From the NCBI RefSeq assembly GCF_030063145.1, contig NZ_JASISM010000003.1:124001-188000 (forward strand): DNA of 64,000 nucleotides, read 5' to 3'. Position 1 is the first letter of the stretch. The number at the start of each line of letters is the position of its first letter. The stretch comes from Cryobacterium sp. PH31-L1 (GTDB lineage: Bacteria > Actinomycetota > Actinomycetes > Actinomycetales > Microbacteriaceae). Of this stretch, positions 1 through 9,011 are shown piece by piece. The position numbers and the translations under genes are program-made. The notes beneath the pieces were generated by a model that ran no database searches, was not told the origin of the DNA, and was given only the letters and a program-made list of their open reading frames with translations.

Positions 1-220
1 GCCGGTCCATCTCGACCAGATTGGCGAGGTCCCAGGCGAAAGCTTCGGCTCGGCCTCCCGCGTCGGTGATGGCGGTGGCTGTGGCGACTGCCCCGGCCAG
101 GGTTCTGCTGGCGACAGCGACAGAAGCGCCCTCGGCGGCCAGGGCGCGGGCGATGGCTCCTCCCAGGCCACCGCCGGCACCCAGCACGAGTGCCGTTTTC
201 GTTCCGATTCCCAAGTCCAT
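1..220 (-). CDS. SDR-family oxidoreductase, N-terminal part (cut by window edge)
   Basis: The first 73 residues are visible; the rest lies outside the window. They begin with a Rossmann glycine-rich motif (GAGGGLGGAIA, residues about 15-25), then a basic SR pair typical of NADP binding, then the D-L pair that contacts adenine. This is the usual start of a short-chain dehydrogenase/reductase. The ATG at 220 is preceded by AAAGGATC at good distance. It lies 28 bases downstream of the dehydrogenase gene on the same strand, so the two are probably cotranscribed, divergent from the TRAP importer. Substrate cannot be told from the sequence. Confidence 0.8.
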   Translation of the reverse strand, partial: MDLGIGTKTALVLGAGGGLGGAIARALAAEGASVAVASRTLAGAVATATAITDAGGRAEAFAWDLANLVEMDR

Positions 221-248
221 GGTGATCCTTTCATTGAGGTTCCGTCGG

Positions 249-1124
249 TCAGTTCTCGGTGCGCGCGAGTGTGGATTCGAGCAGCCAACCGACCGCTGAG
301 TCAATGTGATCTGCCGTGCCCGGAGTTGGCGGAGTCTCTCGCAGTGAACGAATCGTCTGCTTATAGCGCTCCGATGTGCCGGCCAGTACCGTTCCCGGCA
401 GGCCAATTTCATTCAGCTGGGCGATGGCACGATGAACCTCGTGGGATCGCCGTTCGGCGTGCACCACGTGCGTGCGCACGATGGCGTTGAGGAATTGCGT
501 GAACCCGGCCTGGTTGATGTCGTCGAGAACCAGGTACAACTCGTCCCGAACACCCTGACTCTCGGCCGCGATCAGGCATTCCACTCCAAGGGCTTCCAGC
601 CCCTTGGTGAGCACCGTGCGCAGAAGCTTCAACGTCATGGCATCGCCCGGTTCACCATCGGCGAGGGCACGGGCCGGGGCCCGAATCGTCGCGAAATCGG
701 CCAGCGAGATTTCCGCTCGAGGCCCGGCGAGCAGGATCGGGGTCTGCAACCCGGTGAGTGCGATGGCGCCCATGATCGCGGCGTCGACATACGCGACGTT
801 CCGGGCGGACATCCGCTGGCCCATTTCTTTCTTGCCCGCGGTGGTTGCGGTACTCAGGTCCACGTAGACCGCGTCGCTGCGAAGAAACGGCAGGGCGGCT
901 TCGGCCGCGCTGTGCGCGACATCGCCGGGCACGCAGGCCCAGACCCGATCCATCTCGCCAAGCCACTGGCCGATGGTTTCCTTCAACTCGACGTCGAGGC
1001 GCCGGGCGCATTCCCGGGCTTGCGGAGAGGGGAACGAATCACACAGCACCACGTCGAATGCCTCTGCTGCGGCGGCAGCATAGAGCCGTCCGACCTCGCC
1101 ACAACCGATGATGGCCAGCTTCAT
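249..1124 (-). CDS. NAD(P)-binding 6-phosphogluconate dehydrogenase-like protein with DUF1932-type C-terminus
   Basis: A 291-residue beta-hydroxyacid-dehydrogenase-like protein. The N-terminus carries a Rossmann motif GCGEVG at residues 7-12, directly after the start. The all-helical second half resembles the DUF1932 domain that replaces the usual dimerisation domain in this subfamily. The reading frame is open to 1220, but I chose the ATG at 1124 because it puts the Rossmann strand at the N-terminus and has AGGAA upstream. By analogy it oxidises a 3-hydroxy acid such as threonate or a tartronate-type compound. It is divergent from the TAXI-TRAP importer and followed by an SDR gene, which suggests a shared substrate. 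Exact substrate unknown. Confidence 0.75.
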   Translation of the reverse strand: MKLAIIGCGEVGRLYAAAAAEAFDVVLCDSFPSPQARECARRLDVELKETIGQWLGEMDRVWACVPGDVAHSAAEAALPFLRSDAVYVDLSTATTAGKKEMGQRMSARNVAYVDAAIMGAIALTGLQTPILLAGPRAEISLADFATIRAPARALADGEPGDAMTLKLLRTVLTKGLEALGVECLIAAESQGVRDELYLVLDDINQAGFTQFLNAIVRTHVVHAERRSHEVHRAIAQLNEIGLPGTVLAGTSERYKQTIRSLRETPPTPGTADHIDSAVGWLLESTLARTEN

Positions 1125-1191
1125 TGGGTTCCTATCAATCGCGTTGAATGCGTTTGCAGTAACTGCACTGATCCCGACTGTACGAAATTTA

Positions 1192-1213
1192 GACAATCCT
1201 GTCAATGTCGACA
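1192..1213. promoter_or_regulatory. Candidate operator in the divergent TRAP/dehydrogenase promoter region
   Basis: Two short palindromes lie next to each other: GACA-ATCC-TGTC at 1192-1203 and TGTCGACA at 1206-1213. They sit in an AT-richer stretch between the divergent dehydrogenase gene and the TAXI gene, so one repressor could control both. No matching regulator gene is in the window. This rests on inspection only. Confidence 0.35.
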
Positions 1214-1238
1214 AAAACATGGCGATAATTCGGGTTTA

Positions 1239-1268
1239 TTGACGTGGATAGTACGAGGAATGTATAAA
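1239..1268 (+). promoter_or_regulatory. Sigma-70-like promoter for the TAXI-TRAP operon
   Basis: TTGACG at 1239-1244 and TATAAA at 1263-1268 are separated by 18 bases, close to the consensus for a housekeeping promoter. It would give a leader of roughly 55-60 bases before the ATG at 1333. Confidence 0.55.
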
Positions 1269-1332
1269 TGGAGAGAGGGATATTCACATTCCCCAGCCCG
1301 CTCGAACCAATGAAGTTTGGAGCCCACAGCTC

Positions 1333-2325
1333 ATGACCATCCGCTCTCGTACAATTCCCCAACGACGCACAGTGCGTATTGCCATTGCCGCGCTCGCGGT
1401 ACCGGCCCTCTTTCTCACCGCCTGCAGTGAGGGCGGTGGCGCGACCGGCGGATCCACCGCCTTGTCCATCGCTACCGGCGGCACCGGCGGCGTCTACTAC
1501 CCGCTCGGTGGTGGTATCGCCACGATGATCGGTAACGACATCGAGGGATATAGCGCCACGGTTCAGGAAACGAACGCATCGGTCGATAATCTGCTTCTTA
1601 TTCAGACGGGATCGGCCGACCTCGCCCTCGTAGTGGGTGACGTCGTGTCCGATGCCGTGGACGGCGTCGGTTCCTTTGCGGACAATGCTGCCGATATCTG
1701 CTCGCTCGGCAACCTCTACAACAACTACATGCAGCTGGTCACCTCGGCCGGCACCGGCATTGAAAGTGTCGAGGACATGAAGGGCCTGCGCGTTTCCGTC
1801 GGATCGCCGTCCTCGGCAACGGAAGTCGGAGCCATCCGCATTCTCGAAGCCGCCGGCATCAACGTGGAGACCGACATCGACCGCCGCCAGCTCGGCGCCG
1901 CCGAGACCGCCGACGCCCTCCGCGACGGCACGATTGACGCCGGTTTCTGGTCTGGTGGTCTCCCCACTGGTGCGCTGGTCGACTATGCCAGCACCGGCGA
2001 CATGGTGCTGGTGAACTTCGGCGAGTACGCCGATGCTCTCGCCACCGATTTCGGTGCGTACTATGTCGAACAGGACATCCCGGCCAACACCTACGAGGGC
2101 CAGACCGAAGCCGTTTCCGTGATCGTCTCGCCGAACCTGCTGGTCGCCAGCAATGACATGGACGAGACCCTGCAGGAGCAGATCACGGCAGCCGTCTTCG
2201 ACAACAAGGAAGCCCTGATTCAGGTGCACCCGGCAGCCGAAGAGCTGGACGCAGCAACGGCCGGTAATGTTCCGTACATCACCACCTGCGCGGGCGCTCA
2301 GACATACTTCGACCAGGCGAGCTAA
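1333..2325 (+). CDS. TAXI-family TRAP transporter solute-binding lipoprotein
   Basis: A 330-residue extracytoplasmic receptor. It has a basic N-terminus, a hydrophobic segment, and a lipobox LTAC with the modified cysteine at residue 31, so it is anchored to the outer face of the membrane. The mature part starts with the TAXI-type sequence IATGGTGGVYYPLGG, which forms the ligand pocket in this family (TRAP-associated extracytoplasmic immunogenic proteins). It hands its ligand, usually an organic acid, to the fused permease encoded downstream. GGAG lies about 10 bases before the ATG. First gene of a four-gene operon with gaps of 5 bases or less, or overlaps. Confidence 0.92.
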   Translation: MTIRSRTIPQRRTVRIAIAALAVPALFLTACSEGGGATGGSTALSIATGGTGGVYYPLGGGIATMIGNDIEGYSATVQETNASVDNLLLIQTGSADLALVVGDVVSDAVDGVGSFADNAADICSLGNLYNNYMQLVTSAGTGIESVEDMKGLRVSVGSPSSATEVGAIRILEAAGINVETDIDRRQLGAAETADALRDGTIDAGFWSGGLPTGALVDYASTGDMVLVNFGEYADALATDFGAYYVEQDIPANTYEGQTEAVSVIVSPNLLVASNDMDETLQEQITAAVFDNKEALIQVHPAAEELDAATAGNVPYITTCAGAQTYFDQAS

Positions 2326-2330
2326 CCGCG

Positions 2331-2855
2331 ATGCGCAAGCCAGCCGTTGCCATCGCTGCGGTGCTGGGCACGCTCGCCATCGGCGCTTTCGGCTTCGTCA
2401 CCGCCTTCGGGCCGGTCGGCGCTGCCGAGGGCGGCGAACGGATGATCGTGGTCAGCGACCAGGACGGCGACGTGCTGGCCAGCCTTCCGCTGGACGGAGA
2501 CTCATTCTCCGTCAGCTATCGCAATTCGATCTACCAGACCATGGCTGAGGAACGCTACGTCGTTGCCGCCGATGGAAAATACGAACTCGTCGAAATCGCG
2601 GCCGACCAGCTGGCCGTGATCGAAGAGTATTACGCCGTGCCCGACGCTCCGCGCCCGTCGCCTGCCGGGGACCGACGCGCGTATGTGGTAGAGCCGGACC
2701 CGTTGCATCCGGCCGTATTCGAGGCACTCTCGATCGCGGCAACCGACCTCGGCGAACGAACCATCCACATTCCCGGGTCGTCCCCCTACGCACTCTGGCA
2801 GCTTGTCGACGATGACGACCCCTACCTAATACTTGAGATCGAAGAGACACCATGA
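2331..2855 (+). CDS. DUF1850 family protein
   Basis: A 174-residue protein with one N-terminal hydrophobic segment (about residues 5-30), probably a signal anchor or uncleaved signal peptide. The body has the DUF1850 signature: a beta-rich domain with YRNSIYQTMAEERY near residues 62-75. DUF1850 genes very often sit between a TAXI receptor and its fused permease, as here: 5 bases after the receptor gene, and overlapping the permease start by ATGA. This suggests an accessory role in transport, but no biochemical function is known to me. Confidence 0.8.
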   Translation: MRKPAVAIAAVLGTLAIGAFGFVTAFGPVGAAEGGERMIVVSDQDGDVLASLPLDGDSFSVSYRNSIYQTMAEERYVVAADGKYELVEIAADQLAVIEEYYAVPDAPRPSPAGDRRAYVVEPDPLHPAVFEALSIAATDLGERTIHIPGSSPYALWQLVDDDDPYLILEIEETP

Positions 2856-4897
2856 CCCAGGAATCGGGCGGCAGCGCAGCCGTCAACACCAAATCCTCAC
2901 CGAACTCTTCGCGGGGCGACGCCGCACCGGACCTGCTCGACGAGGTTGAACCGGCTATCGACGAGGAAGCGCTTCTCGCGGAGTTCGATGCTGAAATTCC
3001 CGCGCGTAAGCTCAGTGGCATTCCCCAGCTCGTGGTCAAGATCATGGGCGTCGCTCTCTCCCTGTTCGGTCTGTACTGGGTGTTCAACCCCATGGCCACG
3101 CAGTTCTACCTGCCCGCCTTCTTAATGCTCGCCCTCTCAGCCACTTTTCTTACCTACCGCGGCTGGGGCAGCAAGAACAAAACCAAGGCCCCTGGCGCGA
3201 AAGACAACCCCCGCATCGCGGACTGGTCGCTCGCTGTGGTCGCCGTGGTGCCCTTCGCGTACATCATTTCCGACTGGGACGCGTTCTTTCGTCGGGCGAT
3301 CATCCCCACCGACCTCGACGTCATCATGGGCACGCTCGCCATCCTGGTGACCCTCGAAGCCGCGCGGCGCACCGTGGGTCTGATGATCCCCATTGCGGTC
3401 CTTGTCTTCTTCGCCTACGCCCACTGGGGTTCCTATATTCCGGGCGTGTTCGGCACCTCATCCTTCGACTGGTCCCGCTTGGTCGGTCACAACATCATGG
3501 GCACGCAGGGATTGTTCGGCGTCCCGACCAACGTTGCGGCCACCTTCGTCATTCTGTTCACGGTGTACGGCGCTGTACTGACCGCGTCGGGTGCCAGTCG
3601 GTTCTTCATCGACCTGTCCTTTGCCGCGTTCGGCAAGTCCGCCTCCGGCCCCGGCCGCACCGTAACCCTGGCCGGCTTCCTGCTCGGAACGGTATCCGGC
3701 TCCGGTGTGGCAACGACCGTGACCCTCGGTGGAATCTCCTGGCCGCTGTTGCGCCGGGCGGGTTACCCGCGGGAACACGGCGGAGCCCTGCTCGCGGCTG
3801 CCGGAATCGGTGCCATCATGGCACCGCCGATGATGGGCGCGGCAGCCTTCATCATCGCCGCGTTGCTCGGAGTCTCCTACCTGCAGGTGCTGCTCTGGGC
3901 GATCATCCCGACGATTCTGTACTATCTGGGGCTCATCCTGTCGATTGAAATGGATGCCCGCAAGTTCAAGACCACCGACGTCAAAATGGAAGTCAAGCCG
4001 GCCGGCAAGTTGCTGCTGCGCTTCGGCTACCACTTCAGTTCGCTGGCGGCGATCGTGGTCTTCATGTCGCTGGGGATGACACCGTTCCGTGCGGTGGTGT
4101 ACGCCACCGTGCTCGCCTTCGTGCTGAGCTTCTTCGACCGCAACTCCTGGATGACTCCGCGACGCGTCTGGGACGCCCTTGCTACCGGAGCTGCCGGAGC
4201 CATGTCGATCATTCCCGTGATGGCCGCCGCCGGACTCATCGTCGGCGTGTTGACCCTCACCGGTCTCGGATTGAAGCTGGCCGGCATCATCGTCTCAGCC
4301 GCCGGAGGCAACCTGCTGCTGACGGCTATCCTCTCGGCCATCGCCGTAACCCTGCTCGGTCTTGCGGTGCCGGTTACGGCCAGTTTCATCATCTCGTGGG
4401 TGATCATCGGTCCGGCCCTTCAAGACGTCGGCGTGCCGGCTTTCGCCGCGGCGATGTTCATCTTCTACTTCTCGGTGCTCAGTGAGGTCTCCCCGCCGAC
4501 GGCGTTGTCGCCGTTCGCGGCATCCGCTATTACCGGGGGAAAGCCCATCACGACGATGTGGCTGACCTGGCGTTATACGCTCACCGCCTTCCTCGTGCCG
4601 TTCATCTTCGTGTTGTCAGAGCAGGGTGTTGGTCTGCTGCTGCAGGGCGGGATCGGGTCTATTCTGCTCGCCTCGGTAACGTCGATCATTGCCGTTGCAG
4701 CGTTCTCGGTGGGAACCGGCGGCTGGCTGTGGGGCCCGGCCAAGTGGCCGGCCAGGGTACTCATCGGCGCCGGTGCAATCCCCCTGGTCACGCTCTCGCT
4801 CGTTCCCATGGTCTGTGGCCTGAGCGCCATTGCGCTGGGAGTCATTGTGCACTTCATCGGTCGTAAATCCACTCTCCGCGCGTCCGGAAAGGCTTGA
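2852..4897 (+). CDS. TRAP transporter fused permease (4TM/12TM type)
   Basis: A 681-residue membrane protein joining the small (DctQ-like) and large (DctM-like) subunits of a TRAP transporter, as is normal for TAXI systems. About 55 hydrophilic residues come first, then many hydrophobic segments to the C-terminus. The conserved DctM features include a GTVSGSGVATTVTLG stretch around residue 285 and a second internal-repeat copy near residue 535 (LSEVSPPTALSPFA). It drives ion-coupled uptake of the ligand caught by the lipoprotein. The start overlaps the DUF1850 stop (ATGA), so translation is coupled. Confidence 0.93.
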   Translation: MTQESGGSAAVNTKSSPNSSRGDAAPDLLDEVEPAIDEEALLAEFDAEIPARKLSGIPQLVVKIMGVALSLFGLYWVFNPMATQFYLPAFLMLALSATFLTYRGWGSKNKTKAPGAKDNPRIADWSLAVVAVVPFAYIISDWDAFFRRAIIPTDLDVIMGTLAILVTLEAARRTVGLMIPIAVLVFFAYAHWGSYIPGVFGTSSFDWSRLVGHNIMGTQGLFGVPTNVAATFVILFTVYGAVLTASGASRFFIDLSFAAFGKSASGPGRTVTLAGFLLGTVSGSGVATTVTLGGISWPLLRRAGYPREHGGALLAAAGIGAIMAPPMMGAAAFIIAALLGVSYLQVLLWAIIPTILYYLGLILSIEMDARKFKTTDVKMEVKPAGKLLLRFGYHFSSLAAIVVFMSLGMTPFRAVVYATVLAFVLSFFDRNSWMTPRRVWDALATGAAGAMSIIPVMAAAGLIVGVLTLTGLGLKLAGIIVSAAGGNLLLTAILSAIAVTLLGLAVPVTASFIISWVIIGPALQDVGVPAFAAAMFIFYFSVLSEVSPPTALSPFAASAITGGKPITTMWLTWRYTLTAFLVPFIFVLSEQGVGLLLQGGIGSILLASVTSIIAVAAFSVGTGGWLWGPAKWPARVLIGAGAIPLVTLSLVPMVCGLSAIALGVIVHFIGRKSTLRASGKA

Positions 4898-4898
4898 C

Positions 4899-5768
4899 AT
4901 GCGTCTCTGTAGTGTTCGTCACGGCTCGATTCGTGACGGTTCGATTGAAATCGCCGCCGTCATCCTCCCGGATCGCGGAGTAGCGCTCATTCGGGATCTC
5001 CTCCCGGGGTTCACGGGCGACGTGCTCGACGTCCTGACCACGGGCACAGCGGATGCGATCGAGGCGGCAGCTCTCGCCGCTGACGCTTCGGTCTTTCGCC
5101 CGACGGATTCGGTGACCTTCGGTGCGCCGTATCGGCACCCCCGCATGCTGTGGGGCATTGGATTGAACTATGTGGAACATGCGTCGGATCTCGCCGAGGG
5201 CGTGCCCGACGAGCCGGCCTCGTTCATCAAGGGCGACCACACCATCATCGGTCCGGGCGAGAATATCCCGATCCCGTGGCAGAGCATCCGAACGACCGCT
5301 GAGGCCGAACTGGGCATCGTGATCGGACAATACTGCCGCGACGTTGAAGCGGACGATGCCTTAGATTATGTGGCCGGCGTGGTTCCGCTGCTCGACCAGA
5401 CGGCCGAAGATATCCTGCAGCGAAATCCCCGTTTTCTCACGCGGTCGAAGAACTTTCCCGGATTCTTCTCTTTCGGGCCGAGCATCGTGCCGTTGTCGGA
5501 AGTGTTCGAGTCCTACGATTCCCTGGCCGACGTCACCGTCTCAACCATGATTAACGGAGCCGTTCACCGCAGCAACACCGTCTCCAACATGCGTTATGAC
5601 CCGGCCTTCCTTGTCAGCTTTCACAGCAAGATCATGCCGCTTTATCCCGGCGATATCATTTCGACCGGAACGCCCGGTGCGGTGCAGGTTCGGCCGGGCG
5701 ATGTCGCCGAGTGTCGCATCCCGGGGATCGGTGTTCTGCAGAATCCCGTTGTGGCCCAGCCACGCTGA
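4899..5768 (+). CDS. Fumarylacetoacetate hydrolase family protein
   Basis: A 289-residue FAH-superfamily enzyme. Visible family features are GIGLNYVEHASDL (substrate/metal region), EAELGIVIG with the acidic metal ligands, a KNFPGFFSFGP stretch, and the C-terminal GDIISTGTP motif. Members cleave C-C bonds or hydrate/decarboxylate acylpyruvate- and hydroxymuconate-like acids in the cytoplasm. The frame is open upstream, but the ATG at 4899 follows GGAAAGG at ideal distance and lies 1 base after the permease stop, so I use that start. Its place at the end of the TRAP operon suggests it acts on the imported acid. Substrate not identifiable. Confidence 0.88.
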   Translation: MRLCSVRHGSIRDGSIEIAAVILPDRGVALIRDLLPGFTGDVLDVLTTGTADAIEAAALAADASVFRPTDSVTFGAPYRHPRMLWGIGLNYVEHASDLAEGVPDEPASFIKGDHTIIGPGENIPIPWQSIRTTAEAELGIVIGQYCRDVEADDALDYVAGVVPLLDQTAEDILQRNPRFLTRSKNFPGFFSFGPSIVPLSEVFESYDSLADVTVSTMINGAVHRSNTVSNMRYDPAFLVSFHSKIMPLYPGDIISTGTPGAVQVRPGDVAECRIPGIGVLQNPVVAQPR

Positions 5769-5790
5769 CGCGCAGTCACAGTAGCGCTGG

Positions 5791-6714
5791 TCACGCCAGC
5801 AGGGCCGCAACGACGATCAATGCCGGCATTGACAGGATCGTCGTGAGTAAGACTGTGTCGCGGGTGACGACGACGAACGCCCGGTCGTAACGCGAGGCGA
5901 AGTTGAAAATGTTCTGCGCGGTCGGCAGGGCCGACACGGCGACGACCGCGAACAACTGGGCGCCGCCCAGGTCGAACACGAAATGACCGAACAGGTACGC
6001 GATGACCGGTGCCAGTACGACCTTGATCACCGTGGCCACAACGACCTGTTTGCGACCGGTGCCTGCCTGGAGCAGGCGCTGGCCGTGCAGGGACATGCCG
6101 AACGAGAGCAAGACCATGGGAATGGCGGCTCCGCCGATGAGCTCGAACGGTGCCAGTACCGGGTCCGGCAGAGTGATGCCGGACACCGCAACGACCACAC
6201 CGGCGAGTGAGGCAAGAATCATCGGGTTGCGAAACGGTTGGGTGAGGATCGATCGCAGGGATGCCCGGCCGTGGGTGGCCAGGTCGAGAATGGCCAGAAT
6301 CGTCGGGGCCAGAATCACCAGCTGCAGCAGCACCACTGGCGCCACATACTGGGCACTGCCGAGCACATAGATGGCCACCGGCAATCCGATGTTATTGACG
6401 TTGACATAGGTCGCGCTCGAGGCACCCAGCACCGTCTCGGCCAGCGGAGTGCGAAAGAATAAGCGGGACGCCACCATATAGAGCAAAGCGCCCACGAGGA
6501 CCGTGCAGACGATGGCGGCCAGAAACTCGGAGAACAACACGGAGACGTCGGCGTGGGAGAGCACGGTGAACAGCAGCGCGGGGGTCGCGACGAAGTACGC
6601 CATGCGGTTGAGCACCCGACCGGCACCCGCTTCGGCAATGCCGAACCGCTAAATGAAGTACCCGATCAGGATCACAAATCCGATAATCGAGAAGCCGACC
6701 AATACACCGCCCAT
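5791..6714 (-). pseudogene. AEC (auxin efflux carrier) family transporter with in-frame amber codon
   Basis: From the ATG at 6714 the frame encodes a typical AEC start (MGGVLVGFSIIGFVILIGYF), then meets TAG at 6649-6651 as codon 22, then continues in the same frame with RFGIAEAGAGRVLNRM and nine more hydrophobic segments to 5791. Family members have an unbroken first helix here, so the stop looks like a nonsense mutation. The remainder (275 residues from a GTG at 6615) could only be made by reinitiation and would lack helix 1. A TAGGCT -10 box seven bases before the ATG supports 6714 as the original start. The rest of the gene is intact, so the event is recent, a strain polymorphism, or a sequencing error. 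Confidence 0.7.
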
Positions 6715-6785
6715 TCTGATGAGCCTAGGCGCTTGCGCCGCTGATGAGTCAGCGTGCGCCCTTTCGGTCGGGTGATCGACGTTGC

Positions 6786-6791
6786 TACGAT
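6786..6791 (+). promoter_or_regulatory. -10 box (TACGAT), leaderless start
   Basis: TACGAT ends exactly six bases before the ATG at 6798, which puts the transcription start at or next to the start codon. No Shine-Dalgarno sequence is present. Confidence 0.5.
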
Positions 6792-6797
6792 CCAAGC

Positions 6798-7613
6798 ATG
6801 CCCCGACTCGACGTTCCTGGCGCTTCCCTCTATTACGAGACTCAGGGAGACCCCGCCTCGCCAGCCCTGCTGCTGATTCACGCCGGTATCGCGACCCTGC
6901 GCATGTGGGATCCGCAGGTGGCCGCCCTCGCGGCGCACCACTACGTCATCCGCTTCGACACCCGTGGTTTCGGGCAGACCACGACCGAGAATGTGGAATT
7001 CTCCAACCGAGCGGATGCCGCGGCCCTGCTCGATCATCTCGGCGTCGAACGCGTCACCGTGATCGGGTGCTCCCGCGGAGGCACGATCGCCATCGACCTC
7101 GCCGTGGCCAGCCCCGAGCGGGTCGCCGGCCTCGTGACCATCGGGTCAGGGCCCAGCGGGTTTCCCGATGTGGAGCTCACCGAGAAGGAAGACGCCCTGT
7201 TCGACAAGCTGGATGCGGCCTTCGAGGCTCGCCAGTGGCCGCGGCTGGCGCGCCTCGAAGTTGCGCTGTGGGCGGTCGGACCCACGCGCAAGGCGGCCGA
7301 CGTCGATCCCGCCTTTCTGGCCCTCGCGCAGGAGCTCAATCTGCGCAACGTCATCCACGCCACGGAAGCGCCGATCCTGATTCCGTTGGAGCCCCCGGCA
7401 CTCGACCGGGTGAGCGACATCGACGTTCCCGCGCTGGTCACGGTGGGCGAGCTCGACGTCACGTCGTCGCTGGCGCAGTACGAGTTCCTGTTGGAGATGT
7501 TGCCGCAGGCGAGCGGATGCACGTTCCGCGACACCGCGCACCTGCCGAGCGTCGAGCATCCGCTGGAGTTTCAGCGCGTACTGATCAGCTGGCTCGCGAC
7601 CAACAGTCTCTAA
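6798..7613 (+). CDS. Alpha/beta hydrolase
   Basis: A 271-residue alpha/beta-fold hydrolase. LLIHAG (about residues 27-32) is the oxyanion-hole region, GCSRGG near residue 92 is the nucleophile elbow (G-x-S-x-G), and DTAHLPSVEHP near the C-terminus supplies the catalytic histidine. The 3-oxoadipate enol-lactonase-like spacing fits a small esterase or lactonase, but the substrate cannot be assigned. The frame is open further upstream; I chose the ATG at 6798 because it starts the conserved fold and sits six bases after a -10 box. Divergent from the AEC carrier, no operon partners. Confidence 0.85.
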   Translation: MPRLDVPGASLYYETQGDPASPALLLIHAGIATLRMWDPQVAALAAHHYVIRFDTRGFGQTTTENVEFSNRADAAALLDHLGVERVTVIGCSRGGTIAIDLAVASPERVAGLVTIGSGPSGFPDVELTEKEDALFDKLDAAFEARQWPRLARLEVALWAVGPTRKAADVDPAFLALAQELNLRNVIHATEAPILIPLEPPALDRVSDIDVPALVTVGELDVTSSLAQYEFLLEMLPQASGCTFRDTAHLPSVEHPLEFQRVLISWLATNSL

Positions 7614-7658
7614 TCTCCTCCACCCTTGCTCCGGACAGAAACAAACCGCTGCCCGAGG

Positions 7659-9011
7659 CTAGGAGCGGCGCGACCCCAGGCTCGCGAGCAGTCGCTCCTC
7701 GGCGTCATGACCGGGCGCGATTCCGGCCGGAATGCGCAGGTAGAAGAAGACACCACCGACCCACCACAGCCCGAACAACACCCAGGGCTCGAACGACAGC
7801 GCCGCCGGCATCCCTGGCATATACAGGCTGAGCAGGCCCAGGCACAGCGCGGCAGCGGCGACGCCGATCACGACTCCGCCATTGCCCTTGCCGCCCACGC
7901 GCAGCGGGCGGTCCATTTTCGGTTCGCGGCGGCGCAGCACCACGAAGGCGACGGCCACCAGAATGTAGGCCATGACAATGCTCGGGGCACCGGAATCAAC
8001 GAGCCAGCCGAGCATCTGCGTGCCGAAGAACGGGGCCACAAACGATAGGGCGCCGATGAAGTAGAGCGCATTGGTGGGGGTACGAAACTTGGGGTGCAGC
8101 TTGCCGAACCAGGCCGGCAGCATGCCCGAACGAGCCATCGAGAACATCAGGCGTGAGGCGCCGAGCAGCAGGGAGTTCCACGAGGTGAGAATTCCGGCTA
8201 TTCCGCCGGCGATGAGCACCTTGGCCATGATGTCGTTGCCGAAGAGTGCACCCATGGCATCCGCTGTGGCGATATCGGCCTGGCCGATGTCGGCGGCCGG
8301 CATCGCCGACGAGGTGGTGAGCACGATCATGACGTACCAGATGGTGGCGAGGATCACGGCGACGACGACGAGCTTGCCGATCTGGCGGGGTGCCACGTTG
8401 ACCTCCTCCGCCGACTGCGGTATGACGTCGAAGCCCACAAAGAGAAACGGCACCACGACCAGCACGGCGAAGAATCCGCCCATGCCGCCCGTGAAGAACG
8501 GCTCCATGTGCACGGCCTGGCCGCCGGTGAACGAGCCGAGCACGAGCATCGCTCCCACGATCAGCAGGAACAAAACGACGAACGTCTGCACGACACCGGC
8601 CACCTTCACACCACGGATGTTGATGCCCGTGATCACGACGGCCGCCACCGCTCCCACCAGTGCCCAGGTCAAATACACCTGCTCGCCGGCGATCTGCCAG
8701 AGCGGAATCTGACTCAGGTTGGGAAAGAGGTACCCGGCCGTGCGGGGAAGGGCGACGGCCTCGAAGGCGACGATGGTGACGTAGCCGCCGGTGATCGCCC
8801 AAGATCCGACAAACGACCAGCGCGGCCCCATGGCGCGCAGCAGAAAGTTGTGTTCGCCGCCGGCCTTGGGCATGGCCGCGGTCAACTCGGCGTAGGTGAG
8901 GCCGACGATGCCCATGATGATGCCGCCGGCGATCATGGCGGTGACGGCGCCCATCGTGCCGGCTTCGTTGATCCAGCCGCCGGTCAGCACAACCCAGCCG
9001 AAGCCGATCAT
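7659..9011 (-). CDS. APC-superfamily amino acid/amine permease; true N-terminus lies upstream
   Basis: A permease with about twelve hydrophobic segments. The unwound first-helix motif (IGFGWVVLTGG) and the helix-2/3 loop (GGEHNFLLRAMG) are typical of the amino acid-polyamine-organocation superfamily. The only ATG in frame, at 9011, falls inside helix 1. Conserved-looking sequence (SLLKVLGNRDALALGFGA) continues upstream in frame to a TGA at 9120-9122, yet that stretch has no ATG, GTG or TTG. An ATC at 9098, spaced after GGGGA, or the CTG at 9062, are the best candidates, so the real protein is probably about 470-479 residues. Substrate unknown. Confidence 0.85.
   Translation of the reverse strand: MIGFGWVVLTGGWINEAGTMGAVTAMIAGGIIMGIVGLTYAELTAAMPKAGGEHNFLLRAMGPRWSFVGSWAITGGYVTIVAFEAVALPRTAGYLFPNLSQIPLWQIAGEQVYLTWALVGAVAAVVITGINIRGVKVAGVVQTFVVLFLLIVGAMLVLGSFTGGQAVHMEPFFTGGMGGFFAVLVVVPFLFVGFDVIPQSAEEVNVAPRQIGKLVVVAVILATIWYVMIVLTTSSAMPAADIGQADIATADAMGALFGNDIMAKVLIAGGIAGILTSWNSLLLGASRLMFSMARSGMLPAWFGKLHPKFRTPTNALYFIGALSFVAPFFGTQMLGWLVDSGAPSIVMAYILVAVAFVVLRRREPKMDRPLRVGGKGNGGVVIGVAAAALCLGLLSLYMPGMPAALSFEPWVLFGLWWVGGVFFYLRIPAGIAPGHDAEERLLASLGSRRS

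Noticed and set aside
6315-6638. A 107-codon minus frame starting upstream of the AEC amber codon
   Set aside because: It is in another frame, Arg/Trp/Cys-rich, and only shadows the transporter.
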